From Nannocystis pusilla (GTDB lineage: Bacteria > Myxococcota_A > Polyangia > Nannocystales > Nannocystaceae), in NCBI RefSeq assembly GCF_026626665.1, contig NZ_JAPNKE010000002.1:600501-664500 (forward strand): a stretch of DNA of 64,000 bases, in the 5' to 3' direction. A program made the translations under genes and the position numbers. Each line of letters opens with the position of its first letter. The stretch's first letter is position 1. The notes below the pieces were generated by a model, which made no database searches, was not told the origin of the DNA, and saw only the letters and a list, made by a program, of their open reading frames with translations. Shown here in pieces: positions 31,484 to 41,383 of the stretch.

Positions 31484-32844
31484 ATGCAACGGCACCTCGC
31501 ACCCCTGCTTCAATCGGACTCGTCGTCGCCCTCGGCGGCTGCAACTCGGGCACGGCGAACAGCGGGACCCTGACGGACGGCGGCGCGACGACCGACGGCG
31601 CGAGCGACGGGACGACCCAGGGGTCCGCGTCGACCGACAGCCCCACCGCCTCGACGACCGCGAGCGAGAGCGAGAGCGAGACCATCACGACCACCGCGGG
31701 GACCACGAGCACCGGCGAGAACCCCACCACCACCGAGGGGACCACGAGCACCGGCGAGACCGCGGGGACCACCGAGGGGACCACGAGCACCGGCGAGAGC
31801 ACCACGACCGAGGGGAGCACCACCTCCGCGGTCAGCGACAGCGAGGGGACCACGAGCACCGGCGAGAGCACCACGACCGGCGAAGACACCACGGCGGGCA
31901 CGACCGACGGCGGGACGACCGGCGACGTGCCGGAGTTCGTCGCCGAGTGCGACGACGACCCGGCCAACCCGGTGATCGTGACGGTCTCGCCGAACGTCTC
32001 CGCGCGCTTCCCGACCATCACCTCGGGCCTCGCCGCCGCCAGCGACGGCTCGGTGATCGAGGTCTGCCCCGGCACCTACAGCGACAAGATCGAGGTGACC
32101 GTCTCCATCACGCTCCGCGGCGCGGGGGCGGACAAGACGATCATCGACGGCGGCGGCTTCCACTTCGACCTCGACGCCGGCAGCGCGGTGGTCGAGGGCT
32201 TCGGCTTCACCGGTTGCAACGCCAAGGTCCCGAACGGCTGGAACGTCGCCTCGAGCGGCGCGATCACCATGAACGACACCTACGGCGTGCAGGAGAGCCT
32301 GACGGTCCGCGCCTGCCGCTTCTTCGAAAACAGCGCCGAGTACGGGGCCGCGATCCACGTCTCGGGGTCGAACAACGGCGGCAAGAACCCGGACATCTAC
32401 ATCGAGGACTCGGTGTTCGAAAACAACACCGCGACCGGCGAGGGCGGGGCGATCGCCAGCTACGGGCGGGTTCATATCAGCGACTCGAGCTTCGTCGGGA
32501 ACGTGGCCAGGACCGGCGGGGCGCTCGCGCTGTCCTATGGCTGCACCAGCGAGAGCGTCTGCGACATCACCAACACGGTGATCAAGAAGAACCACACCAC
32601 GGGCGCCAGTCAGTACGAGGGGGGCGGCGGGATCTTCATCGACGATTGCGGCCTCAACTGCCTCGGCGGCTTGACCGTCGTCGACTCCGACCTCGGCTTC
32701 GGCGCGTCCGAGGAGAACACCAATTACCAGGACCTGCCGGAGGACGTGCTGATCAACGACGGCGGCGACCCGTGGAACCGCTACGGGTGGTACTATAATG
32801 ATGTGTCGTTCGTCTGCTCCGACGGCAACTGCGAGATGCCGTGA
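31484..32844 (+). CDS. Lipoprotein with Thr/Ser-rich linker and beta-helix domain (start frameshifted)
   Basis: About 453 residues. ATG 31484 reads MQRHLAPLL, a normal start of a lipoprotein signal, but one base must be added near 31509-31511 to continue into IGLVVALGGC with the lipobox Cys. The same frame can be entered from a GTG at 31468, but that gives an acidic N-terminus unsuited to export. The linker (about 30-150) is a Thr/Ser/Gly/Glu repeat (TTSTGE units), typical of myxobacterial surface lipoproteins. Residues about 160-450 form a right-handed beta-helix (VIEVCPGTYSDKIEV, FENNTATGEGGAIAS). It resembles the beta-helix half of the proteins at 1455-12460 only in fold. It ends 27 bases from the convergent next gene. 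Confidence 0.75.
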
Positions 32845-32871
32845 GCGCCGCGGATCCGCGGGCCGCGAAGA

Positions 32872-33405
32872 TCAGGCGCGCAGGGCGGCGTCGAGGTGGC
32901 GGATGAACTCGCCCACGCGCCCGCCGCCGGGGGGCGCGGCGGGCAGTCGGCCGAGCACCGCGGTGACCGCCGGCGGCGCGTGACCACGCGCCCACTCGAG
33001 CGCGGCGGCGCTGACCCGAGGGTCTCCGCCGGCGGCCAGCTCTTCGGCGCGTGCCGCATGCGCTGCCGCCCCGAGGATGTGCTTCACCTGATGCGCGCTG
33101 GCCTTGGGATGGAGGTACGCGGCGCCGGCCGCATGGCTCGCCGCTCGCGCCGCGTCGGCCGCGGCGGGCGAGGCTGCATCGCGGGCCGCCTTGAACGCCG
33201 CCCAGCCGTGCTGCCGCAGCGCGCCCGTGCGTCGGCCGCCGCGAGCGAAGGCGTACGCCGCCTCGATGGCGTCGCGCAGGCGCGCGTCCGCGGGCAGCTC
33301 TCGCTCGAAGAGCGCCAGGACCCTGCGCGCGCAGTCGGCCGCGTAGCCGGCGATCTCTCGCAGCTCGGGCTCGCTCAGCGCGATGGCGTCGGACTCGGTC
33401 GGCAC
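32872..33405 (-). CDS. Putative immunity protein, Imm-5-like
   Basis: 177 residues, all-helical and Ala-rich, with no signal peptide, starting at GTG 33405. The N-terminal pattern ELREIAGYAADCARRVLALF followed by RLRDAIEAAYAFARGG and a run of short Ala/His helices matches my memory of the Imm-5-like family listed as putative immunity proteins. Such proteins would neutralise polymorphic toxins, but no toxin gene is adjacent. The neighbours are a beta-helix lipoprotein and an IgGFc-binding-like lipoprotein. It may therefore be an orphan or have a housekeeping role; the family's biochemical function is poorly established. Confidence 0.6.
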   Translation of the reverse strand: MPTESDAIALSEPELREIAGYAADCARRVLALFERELPADARLRDAIEAAYAFARGGRRTGALRQHGWAAFKAARDAASPAAADAARAASHAAGAAYLHPKASAHQVKHILGAAAHAARAEELAAGGDPRVSAAALEWARGHAPPAVTAVLGRLPAAPPGGGRVGEFIRHLDAALRA

Positions 33406-33554
33406 GGCGCGAGCTTGCCACGGGCGCGTCGCATCGCGCCATCCCGCGAGCTCGAGCCGCGACCCTCCGCGACCGCCACGTCGGGCGGCGGCTCGAGCAG
33501 GTCGACGCCCCGCGAGCGGTGCGTCGACCTTCGATCTGCAGGCGTCGCGCGCCC

Positions 33555-33578
33555 TGGAGGCTCCACGTCGAGCCTCCA
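33555..33578 (-). terminator. Hairpin after the IgGFc-binding-like gene
   Basis: Perfect 9-bp arms (TGGAGGCTC / GAGCCTCCA) with a 6-base loop, 17 bases past the stop codon on the minus strand. No clear T-tract. Confidence 0.55.
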
Positions 33579-33595
33579 GACGCGGCGAGCCGGGC

Positions 33596-35542
33596 TCACT
33601 GCGGGATGACGTCGAGGTCGAGGCCGCCGGGGTACCAGTAGCTGCCGTAGTCGATCACGCCGTACACGCTGATGCCGACCTTGTTGTTCGAGGTGACGGT
33701 GTGGCTGCCGTTGCCGGCGTTGCTGAGCTTGACGTGGGCGAGCGAGTAGCCGCTGGCGCCGATGGCGGCGAAGTTGTTGACCGCCGCGCCGTCGACCTGG
33801 ACCATCGAGTTGTTGGGCGCGATGATGTCGACGAAGTTGGCCGACCAGGCGGTCTGGGCGTAGAAGAGGTAGCTCGAGCGGAACTGCTCGCTCGGCACCG
33901 CGACCAGCATGGCCGGATCGGAGGTGCCGAAGTTGGCGCCCTGACCGACCATGTACTCGGTGACGAGGATCTTCTTGTCGGCCTCGACCACGTACTTGTT
34001 GGTGCTCTGGGCCAGCTGGACGAAGTCGCCGGCCTTGGCCAGGACCTTGTTGCCCGGCTGGTCGGGCGTGAAGGTCAGGGTGGTGTTGTCCTCGCTGGCG
34101 ACCACGCGGACGATGACGGCCTTCTCGAGCGCGTTGTTGGGCACCTGCACCGGCGGGGCGACGATGTACTTCTTGGCCAGCGCCTCGATCGGGAACATCG
34201 ACTCCTCGAGGTGATCGCAGGCGACGGTGCCGATCGGGACCTGCGTGCAGTCGTGCCCGCCGATCACCTGGATCGGCTTGTTGGCGGTGACGATGGTGCC
34301 GGTCGGGTCGCCGCCGTTGGCCGAGGTGATCTGCAGGACGTCGCCGTCGTCGAGGGTGATGTTGTTGCCGTTGCCCTGCGCGTCGATGCCGCCGCCGGCC
34401 TGGGTCGGCACGCCGTTCTTCGGCGCCTTGACGTTGACGACGGTGCCGTCCTGGTGCGCGGTGATGGCGATGAAGCCGGGGTAGGGGTTCCAGTGGGTCC
34501 AGGCGGCGGCGAGGTAGTTGCCGGTCCAGGTGTTGACCGGGAGCAGCAGCGAGGCGTCGTTGGTGACGTCGGCGTTGAGCGGGTTGAACTGGTAGACGGT
34601 GACGGGCTGGGTCGAGCGCAGGCGGTAGGCGCCGTCGGTGACCTTCACGGTGGGACCTGTCCCTCCGGTCAGCTGGGTGACCCACGGCAGCGTGATCACG
34701 GCGACGCTGTTGGCGGCCACCATCTGCTGCGCGACCTGGTTGGGCCCGCGGTGGACGGTGACGGTCGCCGCGTTGGCGGTGGTGTTGGCGACCGCGACCG
34801 CGTAGGGGTTGCCGGGACCGACGTAGACGTCGAGCTGCTGGGTGACGGTCGGGTAGTACTCGCAGCCGATGTACGAGGTGCCGAGGTTGGCACAGGCGCC
34901 GACGCACTGGCCGAAGTTGGCGTCACACGCCAGGCCGAGCAGCGGGTCGCAGCTGTCGCCGGCGACCCACTCGCCCTGATCGTTGCAGACCATGACCTGG
35001 TCGCCCTCGCACTTGCTGGTGCCGGGCTCGCAGGCGACGCAGCCGAGCGGCTCGGCGCACACCTCGGCGCACGGGGTCTCCGACTTGAAGCCGCCCATGC
35101 CGTCGCAGATCTTCTCGACGTTGCCGTCGCACTGCAGCGTGTCCTCGGCGCACGGCTGGGGACCCGTGGTGCTGGTGGTGGTGGTGTCGTCGGTGGTGCT
35201 GGTCGAGGTGCCGGGGCCGTCGGTGGTGCTGGTCGAGGTGCCGGGGCCGTCGGTGGTGCTGGTCGAGGTGCCGGGGCCGTCGGTGGTGCTGCTGGTCACC
35301 GGGCTGGTCGTCGAGGTCGTGGTGTCGCTCGAGTCGCTGACGCCCGAAGCCTCGGAGGTGCTGGTGGTCGGCGCGGAGGTGGAGCCGGTCGGATCTTGCG
35401 TGTCGCCCGTGTCCTGGGTGGTGCTCGGGTTGGTGCTGATGCTGACGGTGGCAGTGACGTTGCCGGTGCCGTCGTCGCCGCAGCCGGCGAGGGTGGTGAG
35501 CAGGGCGGTGGCACAGAGGTGGCGCATTCCAGGGCGGAGCAT
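33596..35542 (-). CDS. IgGFc-binding-protein-like lipoprotein with Thr-rich linker
   Basis: 648 residues from ATG 35542, or 643 from ATG 35527. The second gives a cleaner signal peptide, MRHLCATALLTTLAGC with the lipobox Cys. The linker (about 25-130) has Thr/Ser blocks including three near-perfect copies of a 10-residue STTDGPGTST unit (30 bases each). A short Cys-rich module (about 130-215) reads QCDGNVEKICDG...CVACEPGTSKCEGDQVMVC. Residues about 225-640 resemble the IgGFc-binding N-terminal domain (VYQFNPLN, SLLLPVNTWTGNY, HDCTQVPIGTVACDHLEESM). The family is common on myxobacterial cell surfaces. Immunoglobulin binding is only a name inherited from vertebrate homologues; adhesion is more likely. 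Confidence 0.82.
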   Translation of the reverse strand: MLRPGMRHLCATALLTTLAGCGDDGTGNVTATVSISTNPSTTQDTGDTQDPTGSTSAPTTSTSEASGVSDSSDTTTSTTSPVTSSTTDGPGTSTSTTDGPGTSTSTTDGPGTSTSTTDDTTTTSTTGPQPCAEDTLQCDGNVEKICDGMGGFKSETPCAEVCAEPLGCVACEPGTSKCEGDQVMVCNDQGEWVAGDSCDPLLGLACDANFGQCVGACANLGTSYIGCEYYPTVTQQLDVYVGPGNPYAVAVANTTANAATVTVHRGPNQVAQQMVAANSVAVITLPWVTQLTGGTGPTVKVTDGAYRLRSTQPVTVYQFNPLNADVTNDASLLLPVNTWTGNYLAAAWTHWNPYPGFIAITAHQDGTVVNVKAPKNGVPTQAGGGIDAQGNGNNITLDDGDVLQITSANGGDPTGTIVTANKPIQVIGGHDCTQVPIGTVACDHLEESMFPIEALAKKYIVAPPVQVPNNALEKAVIVRVVASEDNTTLTFTPDQPGNKVLAKAGDFVQLAQSTNKYVVEADKKILVTEYMVGQGANFGTSDPAMLVAVPSEQFRSSYLFYAQTAWSANFVDIIAPNNSMVQVDGAAVNNFAAIGASGYSLAHVKLSNAGNGSHTVTSNNKVGISVYGVIDYGSYWYPGGLDLDVIPQ

Positions 35543-35775
35543 GGGGATGTCGGTATCACGACCCGACCTGCGACTCCATCCCAGCGGATGCGTACTGCGC
35601 TCGGAAATATGCGGTCGGCTCCCGCGCTCGCCACGGCAGGGGCCTTTCGAGCCCGCAAGGGGCGATGCGCTTCGCTCGGACCGAGGCCGAGGGAGGATCC
35701 CCTTCAGGTGAAGCGCGGGTCGCCGGCCTGGACCGGTCGCGTCGGCCGGGGGAGAGGAGGTATCTTCGCGCCGCC

Positions 35776-36462
35776 ATGAAGCTGCTCAACTCCGACCTGT
35801 CGCCGTTCGCCTCGCGCGTGCGGCTCGCCATCCACGCGAAGTCGCTGCCGGTCGAGATCGCGCCGGCGGGCATGTGGCTGCCCAGCGGCCAGAAGTCGCC
35901 CGACTACCTGGCGCTCAACCCGATGGGCAAGGTCCCGACCTTGATCCTCGACGACGGCAGCGCGCTCCCCGAATCCGACACGATCGTGGAGTACCTCGCC
36001 GATGCCTTCCCGCAGTCCGGCCTGCGCCCCGCTCGCCCGCAGGACGCCGCCCGCGGCCGCCTGCTCGCGCGGGTGTTCGAGCAGTACGTGATGGCCGCCA
36101 GCTGGTCCGGCCTGTTCGGCCAGCTGTTCGCCCCGTCGCCCGATCCGGCGGCCGTCGACGCGGCGGTCGCGAAGATCCACGAGGGCCTGCGCCACCTGTC
36201 GCACTTCATGAGCGACGAGCCGTTCGCGGTCGGCGACTCGATCACCACCGCCGACTGCGCGCTGATCCCCTTCCTGACCTTCCAGAACCGCCTCACCCGC
36301 TTCTTCGGGAAGGACGACGCTACCGCCGAGCACCCGCGCCTCGCGGCGTACCTGGACCGCGTGGGGCGCGACCCGGCCGTGCAGACGCTGCTCGCCGAGA
36401 TGCGCAAGGGCCTCGTCGGCTCGCGCATCGCCATGCTCCTGCGGCCCGACGAGCTCGCCTGA
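35776..36462 (+). CDS. Glutathione S-transferase family protein
   Basis: 228 residues, cytosolic. The N-terminal thioredoxin-fold domain (1-80) has SDLSPFASRVRLAIHAKSLP, with Ser at the catalytic position, then NPMGKVPTLILDDG and PESDTIVEYL, the glutathione-binding cis-Pro and Glu-Ser motifs. The C-terminal helical domain carries DSITTADCALIPFLTF. It presumably conjugates or reduces electrophiles with glutathione; the substrate is unknown. ATG 35776 has AGGAGG about 15 bases upstream (35755-35760), a long spacing. Promoters for this gene and the divergent IgGFc-like gene must share 35543-35775. Confidence 0.87.
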   Translation: MKLLNSDLSPFASRVRLAIHAKSLPVEIAPAGMWLPSGQKSPDYLALNPMGKVPTLILDDGSALPESDTIVEYLADAFPQSGLRPARPQDAARGRLLARVFEQYVMAASWSGLFGQLFAPSPDPAAVDAAVAKIHEGLRHLSHFMSDEPFAVGDSITTADCALIPFLTFQNRLTRFFGKDDATAEHPRLAAYLDRVGRDPAVQTLLAEMRKGLVGSRIAMLLRPDELA

Positions 36463-36556
36463 GTCCCGCGTCCCGACAGGACGGGCCCCGCTTCCGGCCC
36501 GCGCGCTCGGCGTCGGCGGCGTCGGCGACCTGCTGGGCCCGGATCCACGCGGCCGA

Positions 36557-36580
36557 CATGCCGCCTCGTGAGGCGGCATG
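36557..36580. terminator. Long hairpin between convergent genes
   Basis: Perfect 11-bp arms (CATGCCGCCTC / GAGGCGGCATG) around GT. A second hairpin (ACGCCTC-GGA-GAGGCGT, 36609-36625) abuts the stop of the opposite gene. Together they probably terminate transcription from both sides. Confidence 0.6.
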
Positions 36581-36625
36581 AGCGCGACTTGGAGGCGCTG
36601 CGAGCGTGACGCCTCGGAGAGGCGT

Positions 36626-37055
36626 TCACTCGTCGGAGACGAGCGCCGCGCACATCGCCCAGATCTTGAATCGGATGGCTCTGGTGACATCGTGATTCAT
36701 TGTTGCGACTTGCCAGCCGTTTCCCTCGGGCGAGTTACCCCAGACGTCGAGCACGCCGACGTCCGGATCGCTCAACTGGTAACCTCCCCCGGCGACCTGC
36801 TCGTCCGCTTCGCAGGAGACCTGCCAGACACAGCTCGTGGCAGGGGCACACGTGAAGTTTTGGGAGCGCTGCTCGATCTTCAGCGCACCGCGGCGCGCAG
36901 GGCCGGACCCTTCGCCGAGACCGAATCGGGCCGGCGGCTCCACGTCGTCGGACGGTGAGCGCGCGCTGCTCGCCGTCCCGCGGGGCGAGCACGACGAGCG
37001 CGAACAGGATGCTCGCCGAGCATGCGGTCATCGCACTGGGAAGCGGTGCGAACAT
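36626..37055 (-). CDS. Small secreted protein with GGGY / GNGW motifs (frameshifted)
   Basis: About 143 residues joined. ATG 37055, after GGACAG, begins a signal peptide (MFAPLPSAMTACSASILFALVVLAP). The mature part reads SQNFTCAPATSC, CEADEQVAGGGYQL, SPEGNGWQVATMNH and ends FKIWAMCAALVSDE. The frame breaks near 36948-36953, between RALTVR and VEPPARFG. Proteins with a Cys-anchored VxGGGY core followed by a GW strand and a late aromatic-Cys are common small exported beta proteins of unknown function. It is convergent with the GST gene. Confidence 0.6.
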
Positions 37056-37450
37056 TTCCTGTCCTTCGTAGGATTCGGCTCCAGCGCCCGCCGGCGCTCC
37101 GAGCTTCGATCCAGGATGGGGCTGACATGCGATGTGTCGAGCAGACTCTTCCGCAATATTCGCGCCCGTCGTGCGAAGGCGCCGGGTCGGCGGAGGATCC
37201 GTCGCGGTCGTCGCCGGCGACTGCAACCATGCGCGCGGGGGCCTCTCTCATCGAGGTGTCGGCATCAAAACGGCACCTGCAGACACGAGGGGGTTCAGGC
37301 GGCCGCGGCCGCCCGTGCGCGGCCGGTCGCCCGTCTCCGATGCGGGCGTCGGCGGCGCCGGCCTCGGTTGGCCAACTTGCCCGAGCTCCCTGCGGACCGA
37401 TTCGATCCGGAGACCTCGAGAACATCCTCCCTGGAGGTCGGCCGACGCTC
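37056..37450 (+). other. Intergenic region, no gene seen
   Basis: No open frame with a recognisable motif. It must contain the promoter of the small secreted protein (leaving leftward) and the 3' trailer of alanine dehydrogenase. No clear terminator stem was found. Confidence 0.4.
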
Positions 37451-38566
37451 TCATCGGTCGTCCACGTCGAGGTCGTGCCAGGGGTAGCCCAGCACGGCCG
37501 CCACTGCCTCGCAGGTCACCTCACCGCGGCATATGTTCACGCCGCGGCGCAAGTTCGGATCGCGGGTCACCGCCTGGCGCCAGCCCTGGTCCGCGAGGGC
37601 CAGCACGAACGGCAGGGTCGCTTGCGTGAGCGCGAAGGTCGAGGTCCGGGCCACGGCGCCGGGCATGTTGGTCACGCAGTAATGCACCACTCCGTGCTCG
37701 ACGTAGGTCGGCGCGAGGTGGCTGGTCGGTCGCGACGTCTCGAAGCAACCGCCCTGATCGATGGCCACGTCCACGACCACGGCACCTGGCTTCATTCGAG
37801 ACACGGTATCCCTGCTCACGAGAGTCGGTGCGGCCGCGCCCGGCAGCAGCACCGCACCGATCACGAGGTCGGCCGCGAGCACCGCCTCTTCGACAGCGTC
37901 CGATCCGGCAGCGCGCGTGACGATGCGGTTGCCGTAAAGCGCGTCGAGCCGGCGAAGTCGGTCCACGCCGCGATTGAGGACAGTGACACGGGCGCCGGCG
38001 CCCACGGCCATCTGCACCGCGTTGCTACCCACGACCCCTGCGCCCAGCACGACCACGCGCGCAGGCTCCACGCCCGGTACGCCGCCCAGCAGCACGCCCC
38101 TGCCGCCTCGTGGCAGCTCGAGGTGGGCCGCGCCGACCTGCACCGACATTCGACCCGCAACCTCGCTCATCGGCGCCAGCAGGGGCAGTGTGCCGTCAGG
38201 GCCGGTCACGGTCTCGTAGGCGATGGCGATGCACCCGGATTCGACCAGGGCCTGCGTCTGACGCGGATCGGCAGCCAAATGCAGGTAGGCGAACAGCACC
38301 TGGCCGGGGCGCAGCATGGACCGCTCCTCCGGCTGTGGTTCCTTGACCTTGACGACGAGCTCCGCCTGCGCGAACAGTTCCGCGGCCGAAGGCACCACCC
38401 GCGCGCCGGCGGCGAGATACTGCTCGTCCGTCAGGCCGATGGCAGCGCCGAGACCGGCCTGCACCACGACCGCATGGCCGCGCGCGACCAGTTCGTGGGT
38501 GCCCGCCGGAGTCAGGCCGGCGCGGTACTCGTGAGCCTTGGTCTCCTTGGGAACGCCGATCAGCAT
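37451..38566 (-). CDS. ald: Alanine dehydrogenase
   Basis: 371 residues, the usual length for the enzyme. It catalyses the reversible NAD-dependent deamination of L-alanine to pyruvate and ammonia in the cytosol. Residues expected from the family are present: Lys75 (VVKVKEPQ) and His96 (AYLHLAAD). The Rossmann NAD site is [17 protein letters not shown], and the later segment ...[14 protein letters not shown] carries the catalytic Asp. The start MLIGVPKET at ATG 38566 is the canonical N-terminus and has GAGG a few bases upstream; longer frames upstream are not supported. A single gene, unbroken. Confidence 0.95.
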   Translation of the reverse strand: MLIGVPKETKAHEYRAGLTPAGTHELVARGHAVVVQAGLGAAIGLTDEQYLAAGARVVPSAAELFAQAELVVKVKEPQPEERSMLRPGQVLFAYLHLAADPRQTQALVESGCIAIAYETVTGPDGTLPLLAPMSEVAGRMSVQVGAAHLELPRGGRGVLLGGVPGVEPARVVVLGAGVVGSNAVQMAVGAGARVTVLNRGVDRLRRLDALYGNRIVTRAAGSDAVEEAVLAADLVIGAVLLPGAAAPTLVSRDTVSRMKPGAVVVDVAIDQGGCFETSRPTSHLAPTYVEHGVVHYCVTNMPGAVARTSTFALTQATLPFVLALADQGWRQAVTRDPNLRRGVNICRGEVTCEAVAAVLGYPWHDLDVDDR

Positions 38567-39003
38567 GAGCACCTCTTTGCCGCGAAGGGCGGGCCGTAGC
38601 GCTCGTAGCGCTCGCTGCCCACAATGGGATGGACGAGTTCGCAGGCGCCTGACCGCGAGATTGTGGCTCGGTCCAGGGAAACTGCACCCGGGACCGCAGC
38701 CGCTCGGCGCTCCGGGTCGATGAGATCGTCGATTTTCACGATGCCGAGCAGGGAGCGGCCTGGCGCGGTTCGACGGCCGGCAGGGCCACCGCGGCGGGCC
38801 CTGCGAGCGTCGGTGGCGCCTGCTCGCCGCTGCCTCGCTCCTGACGCGGCTGTTGCGCATGTCGGCGCATTGGCCGACTGTCACCACGGCGGTTCGCCCG
38901 CCCAGGAGGCGCCAGGCGAGAAACCCTCCGCGCGTCCTCTGTTCCACGGAGCCGACATACCGCGCTTGTGCGACGCAGGGCGGCCGCCATCTACTGTCTG
39001 GTC
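38567..39003 (+). other. Divergent intergenic region (ald / histidine kinase)
   Basis: No gene supported. It holds the divergent promoters of ald and the sensor kinase. No operator-like palindrome stands out. Confidence 0.4.
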
Positions 39004-40728
39004 GTGCCGCGCAAGCGTACCCCCACCGTCGCCGCCCTGCTTCGTCTCGGCCTCATCGGCAAGGACGACTGGGGCACGGCGCTGCAGCAGGCGCTCGAGA
39101 TCTCGTGCGACCTCATCGGCGTGGACCGGGCCAACTACTGGAGCTTGCGCGACGATCCGTCGGCGCTCGTGTGCGAGCTCGGGTACGTCGCCAGCACTCA
39201 GATCCTCGAGCGCGGGTTCGCCTTGCTCGAGGGCAGCAGCCCCGAGTACTTCGAGGCGATCCGCGAGGCCCAGGTGCTGGCGATCCGCGACGCGCGGGCC
39301 GATCCACGCTCGCGCACGCTCGGCGCGTACCTCGAGCTCCACGGGATCTCCGCCATGCTCGATGTGCCGGTCTTCTCGCAGGGGCGGCTCGCCGGGATCC
39401 TCTGCCACGAACACGTCGGCGGGCTGCGGCGATGGAGCTCCCGCGAAGTGGAGCTCGCGCTGACCATGAGCCATATCCTCACGTCGCTGCTCGAGCAGCG
39501 GGCCCGGAATCAGGCCGAGGAGAACGAGCGACGCGCGATCTTCCTGGCCCAGGCGTCGAACGCCATCGCCCAGACGCTGGACCTCCGGGAGGCGCGCCAG
39601 ACCGCGGTGCGTCGCGCCCTCCCGCGGCTCGGCGAGATGGCCAGCCTCATTCACTACGACGGCACTCGCACCGAGTGCGTGGCCTCGGCGCACGTCCAGG
39701 CGGAACAGGAGCGGCTCATCACCGAGATGTGCGCGCGTTACTGTCAGGACATGACGCGGCCCGGCCTCGCGTTCCAGGCGCTGCGCGAGCGGCAGTCGCT
39801 GCTCGTTCAGGTCGCCGACGGCGATGCCATGCGGCGGCTCCAGCTGCCCGAGGGACAGATCGATCTGCTGTCGCGGTTGCGCGTGCGCAGCACGATGTCC
39901 GTCCTGCTCACCGTCCGCGACGCGATCACCGGCGTGCTCACCTTGTGGAGCGACAGCCGCAACTACGACCGCGAGGACCTGCAGTTCGCGGAGGCCTATG
40001 CGCAGCAGGTCAGCACCGTGCTCGAGAACATCAACCTGCTCGCGCGCGCGCAGGAGGCCCTGCGCGCCCGCGATGAGTTCCTCGAGCTCGCCGGACACGA
40101 GCTGCGGACCCCGCTCACCTCGCTCGAGTTCGCGGTCGACCTGCTCCGCAAGAAGCTGGTCGAGCCGCTGCTACCGGCGGCGCGCAACGCCGTCGACACC
40201 ATCGCGCGGCAGGCCACGCGGCTGTCGCGCCTGACGGAGCTCGTGGTCCTCGCGCCGCTCCACGAGGGCAGCCCGCCGCTGCGGGTCGAGCCGCTCGACC
40301 TCGCCGCGCTCGTCCGCGAGGTCGCGCGCGAGCAGGCGGCGTCGAAGGCCTTCATCTGCTCCGAGCTGGAGATCCGCGCCGACGCCCCGGTCATGCTGCG
40401 AGGCGACCGCACCGCCCTCGAGGTCGTCGTCTCGAACCTGCTCGGCAACGCCATGAAGTTCGGCGCCGGCCGCCCGATCGAGGTGCGCGTCGAGGCCGAC
40501 CCCGACACCGCCACCTTGAGCGTGCGCGACCACGGGATCGGGATCCCTCCGAATCATCTGCCCAGCATCTTTCAGCGCTACGAACGATACGTGTCCCCGA
40601 ACAGCTTCAGCGGCCTCGGCCTCGGGCTTTACATCGCCGCGCGGCTGGTCATGGCGCACGGCGGCCAGATCCGCGCAGACAGCCGGCCCGGCGAGGGCTC
40701 GACCTTCACCGTCGAGCTGCCGGTCTGA
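39004..40728 (+). CDS. GAF-domain sensor histidine kinase
   Basis: 574 residues from GTG 39004; an in-frame GTG at 38968 would add 12. There are no transmembrane segments, so it is a cytosolic sensor. Two GAF-like domains (about 15-175 and 190-350) precede HisKA, whose phospho-acceptor His365 lies in LAGHELRTPLTSLEF, and an HATPase domain with N box (NLLGNAMKFG), G1 (DHGIGIP), F box (IFQRYERY) and G2 (GLGLGLYI). It should autophosphorylate in response to a ligand or redox state sensed by the GAF domains and pass the phosphate to a response regulator. No regulator gene is adjacent, so it is an orphan kinase, as is frequent in myxobacteria. Confidence 0.9.
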   Translation: MPRKRTPTVAALLRLGLIGKDDWGTALQQALEISCDLIGVDRANYWSLRDDPSALVCELGYVASTQILERGFALLEGSSPEYFEAIREAQVLAIRDARADPRSRTLGAYLELHGISAMLDVPVFSQGRLAGILCHEHVGGLRRWSSREVELALTMSHILTSLLEQRARNQAEENERRAIFLAQASNAIAQTLDLREARQTAVRRALPRLGEMASLIHYDGTRTECVASAHVQAEQERLITEMCARYCQDMTRPGLAFQALRERQSLLVQVADGDAMRRLQLPEGQIDLLSRLRVRSTMSVLLTVRDAITGVLTLWSDSRNYDREDLQFAEAYAQQVSTVLENINLLARAQEALRARDEFLELAGHELRTPLTSLEFAVDLLRKKLVEPLLPAARNAVDTIARQATRLSRLTELVVLAPLHEGSPPLRVEPLDLAALVREVAREQAASKAFICSELEIRADAPVMLRGDRTALEVVVSNLLGNAMKFGAGRPIEVRVEADPDTATLSVRDHGIGIPPNHLPSIFQRYERYVSPNSFSGLGLGLYIAARLVMAHGGQIRADSRPGEGSTFTVELPV

Positions 40729-40812
40729 GCCGCCGTCGAGGCCGCGCCTGTCGAGCTTGGCCCGAGGATGGCGCCGCTCGTCGGTCGATTCTCGCTTCGG
40801 GACGGGGCGCGA

Positions 40813-41250
40813 TCAGGGCGCGCGCGGCGGGCGGACGACCAGCACGCTGCAGTGCGCGTGGTTGACGACGCGGGCCGCCGTGGTCCCGAGCAAGCGGTCG
40901 AGCGCGTCGAAGCCGTGGCTGCCGAGCACGATCAGGTCGGCCGGGAGCTGGTCGGCGAGCCCGCAGATGACCTCGGCCGGCCGGCCCACCCGCACGTGCT
41001 GGCCTCCGGGCAGGGGCACCACGAGTTGCCGGCGCAGGGCCGCCAGCTCGCGCTCCGCGTCCTCGAGCAGGTGTTCGGTCAGCTCCTGGCCGGACAGGGC
41101 CCAGGCCTCGAGCGGGATGCCTACCGGGATGTTGATCGCACGGCAGAGGTGAAGCGCCGCGCCGTTCGCATCGGCCAGGCGCTCCGCGTGACGAAGGACC
41201 AGCTCGGTCCGCGGAGAGCCGTCGAGGGCTGCGAGGATGCTCTTGTACAT
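40813..41250 (-). CDS. Universal stress protein (UspA family)
   Basis: 145 residues from ATG 41250 (MYKSILAALDGS). The fold is a single Usp domain with the ATP-binding signature GSHGFDALDRLLGTTAARVV (G-2x-G-9x-G-T) and the ending HCSVLVVRPPR. It is likely an ATP-binding stress protein. It is divergent from a potassium channel gene with 133 bases between them; Usp domains are linked to ion transporters in several bacteria, so a functional link is possible but inferred. It converges on the histidine kinase gene. Confidence 0.92.
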   Translation of the reverse strand: MYKSILAALDGSPRTELVLRHAERLADANGAALHLCRAINIPVGIPLEAWALSGQELTEHLLEDAERELAALRRQLVVPLPGGQHVRVGRPAEVICGLADQLPADLIVLGSHGFDALDRLLGTTAARVVNHAHCSVLVVRPPRAP

Positions 41251-41383
41251 GCAGCCCAACCATGGCCCCGATCGCCGGCGGAGGAGAGGGCGCCGCGCGC
41301 GAAAAATCTGCCAGCCCCGGCCGGGGCCGGCGCGGGCGCGCGAAGGAGTTTCGCGGGTCCGGGGCGTCGAGTAGAACCGTCTC

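Noticed and set aside
38853..40076. Alternative long frames over the histidine kinase on both strands
   Set aside because: The frame from 39004 carries GAF, HisKA and HATPase motifs; the others carry none.
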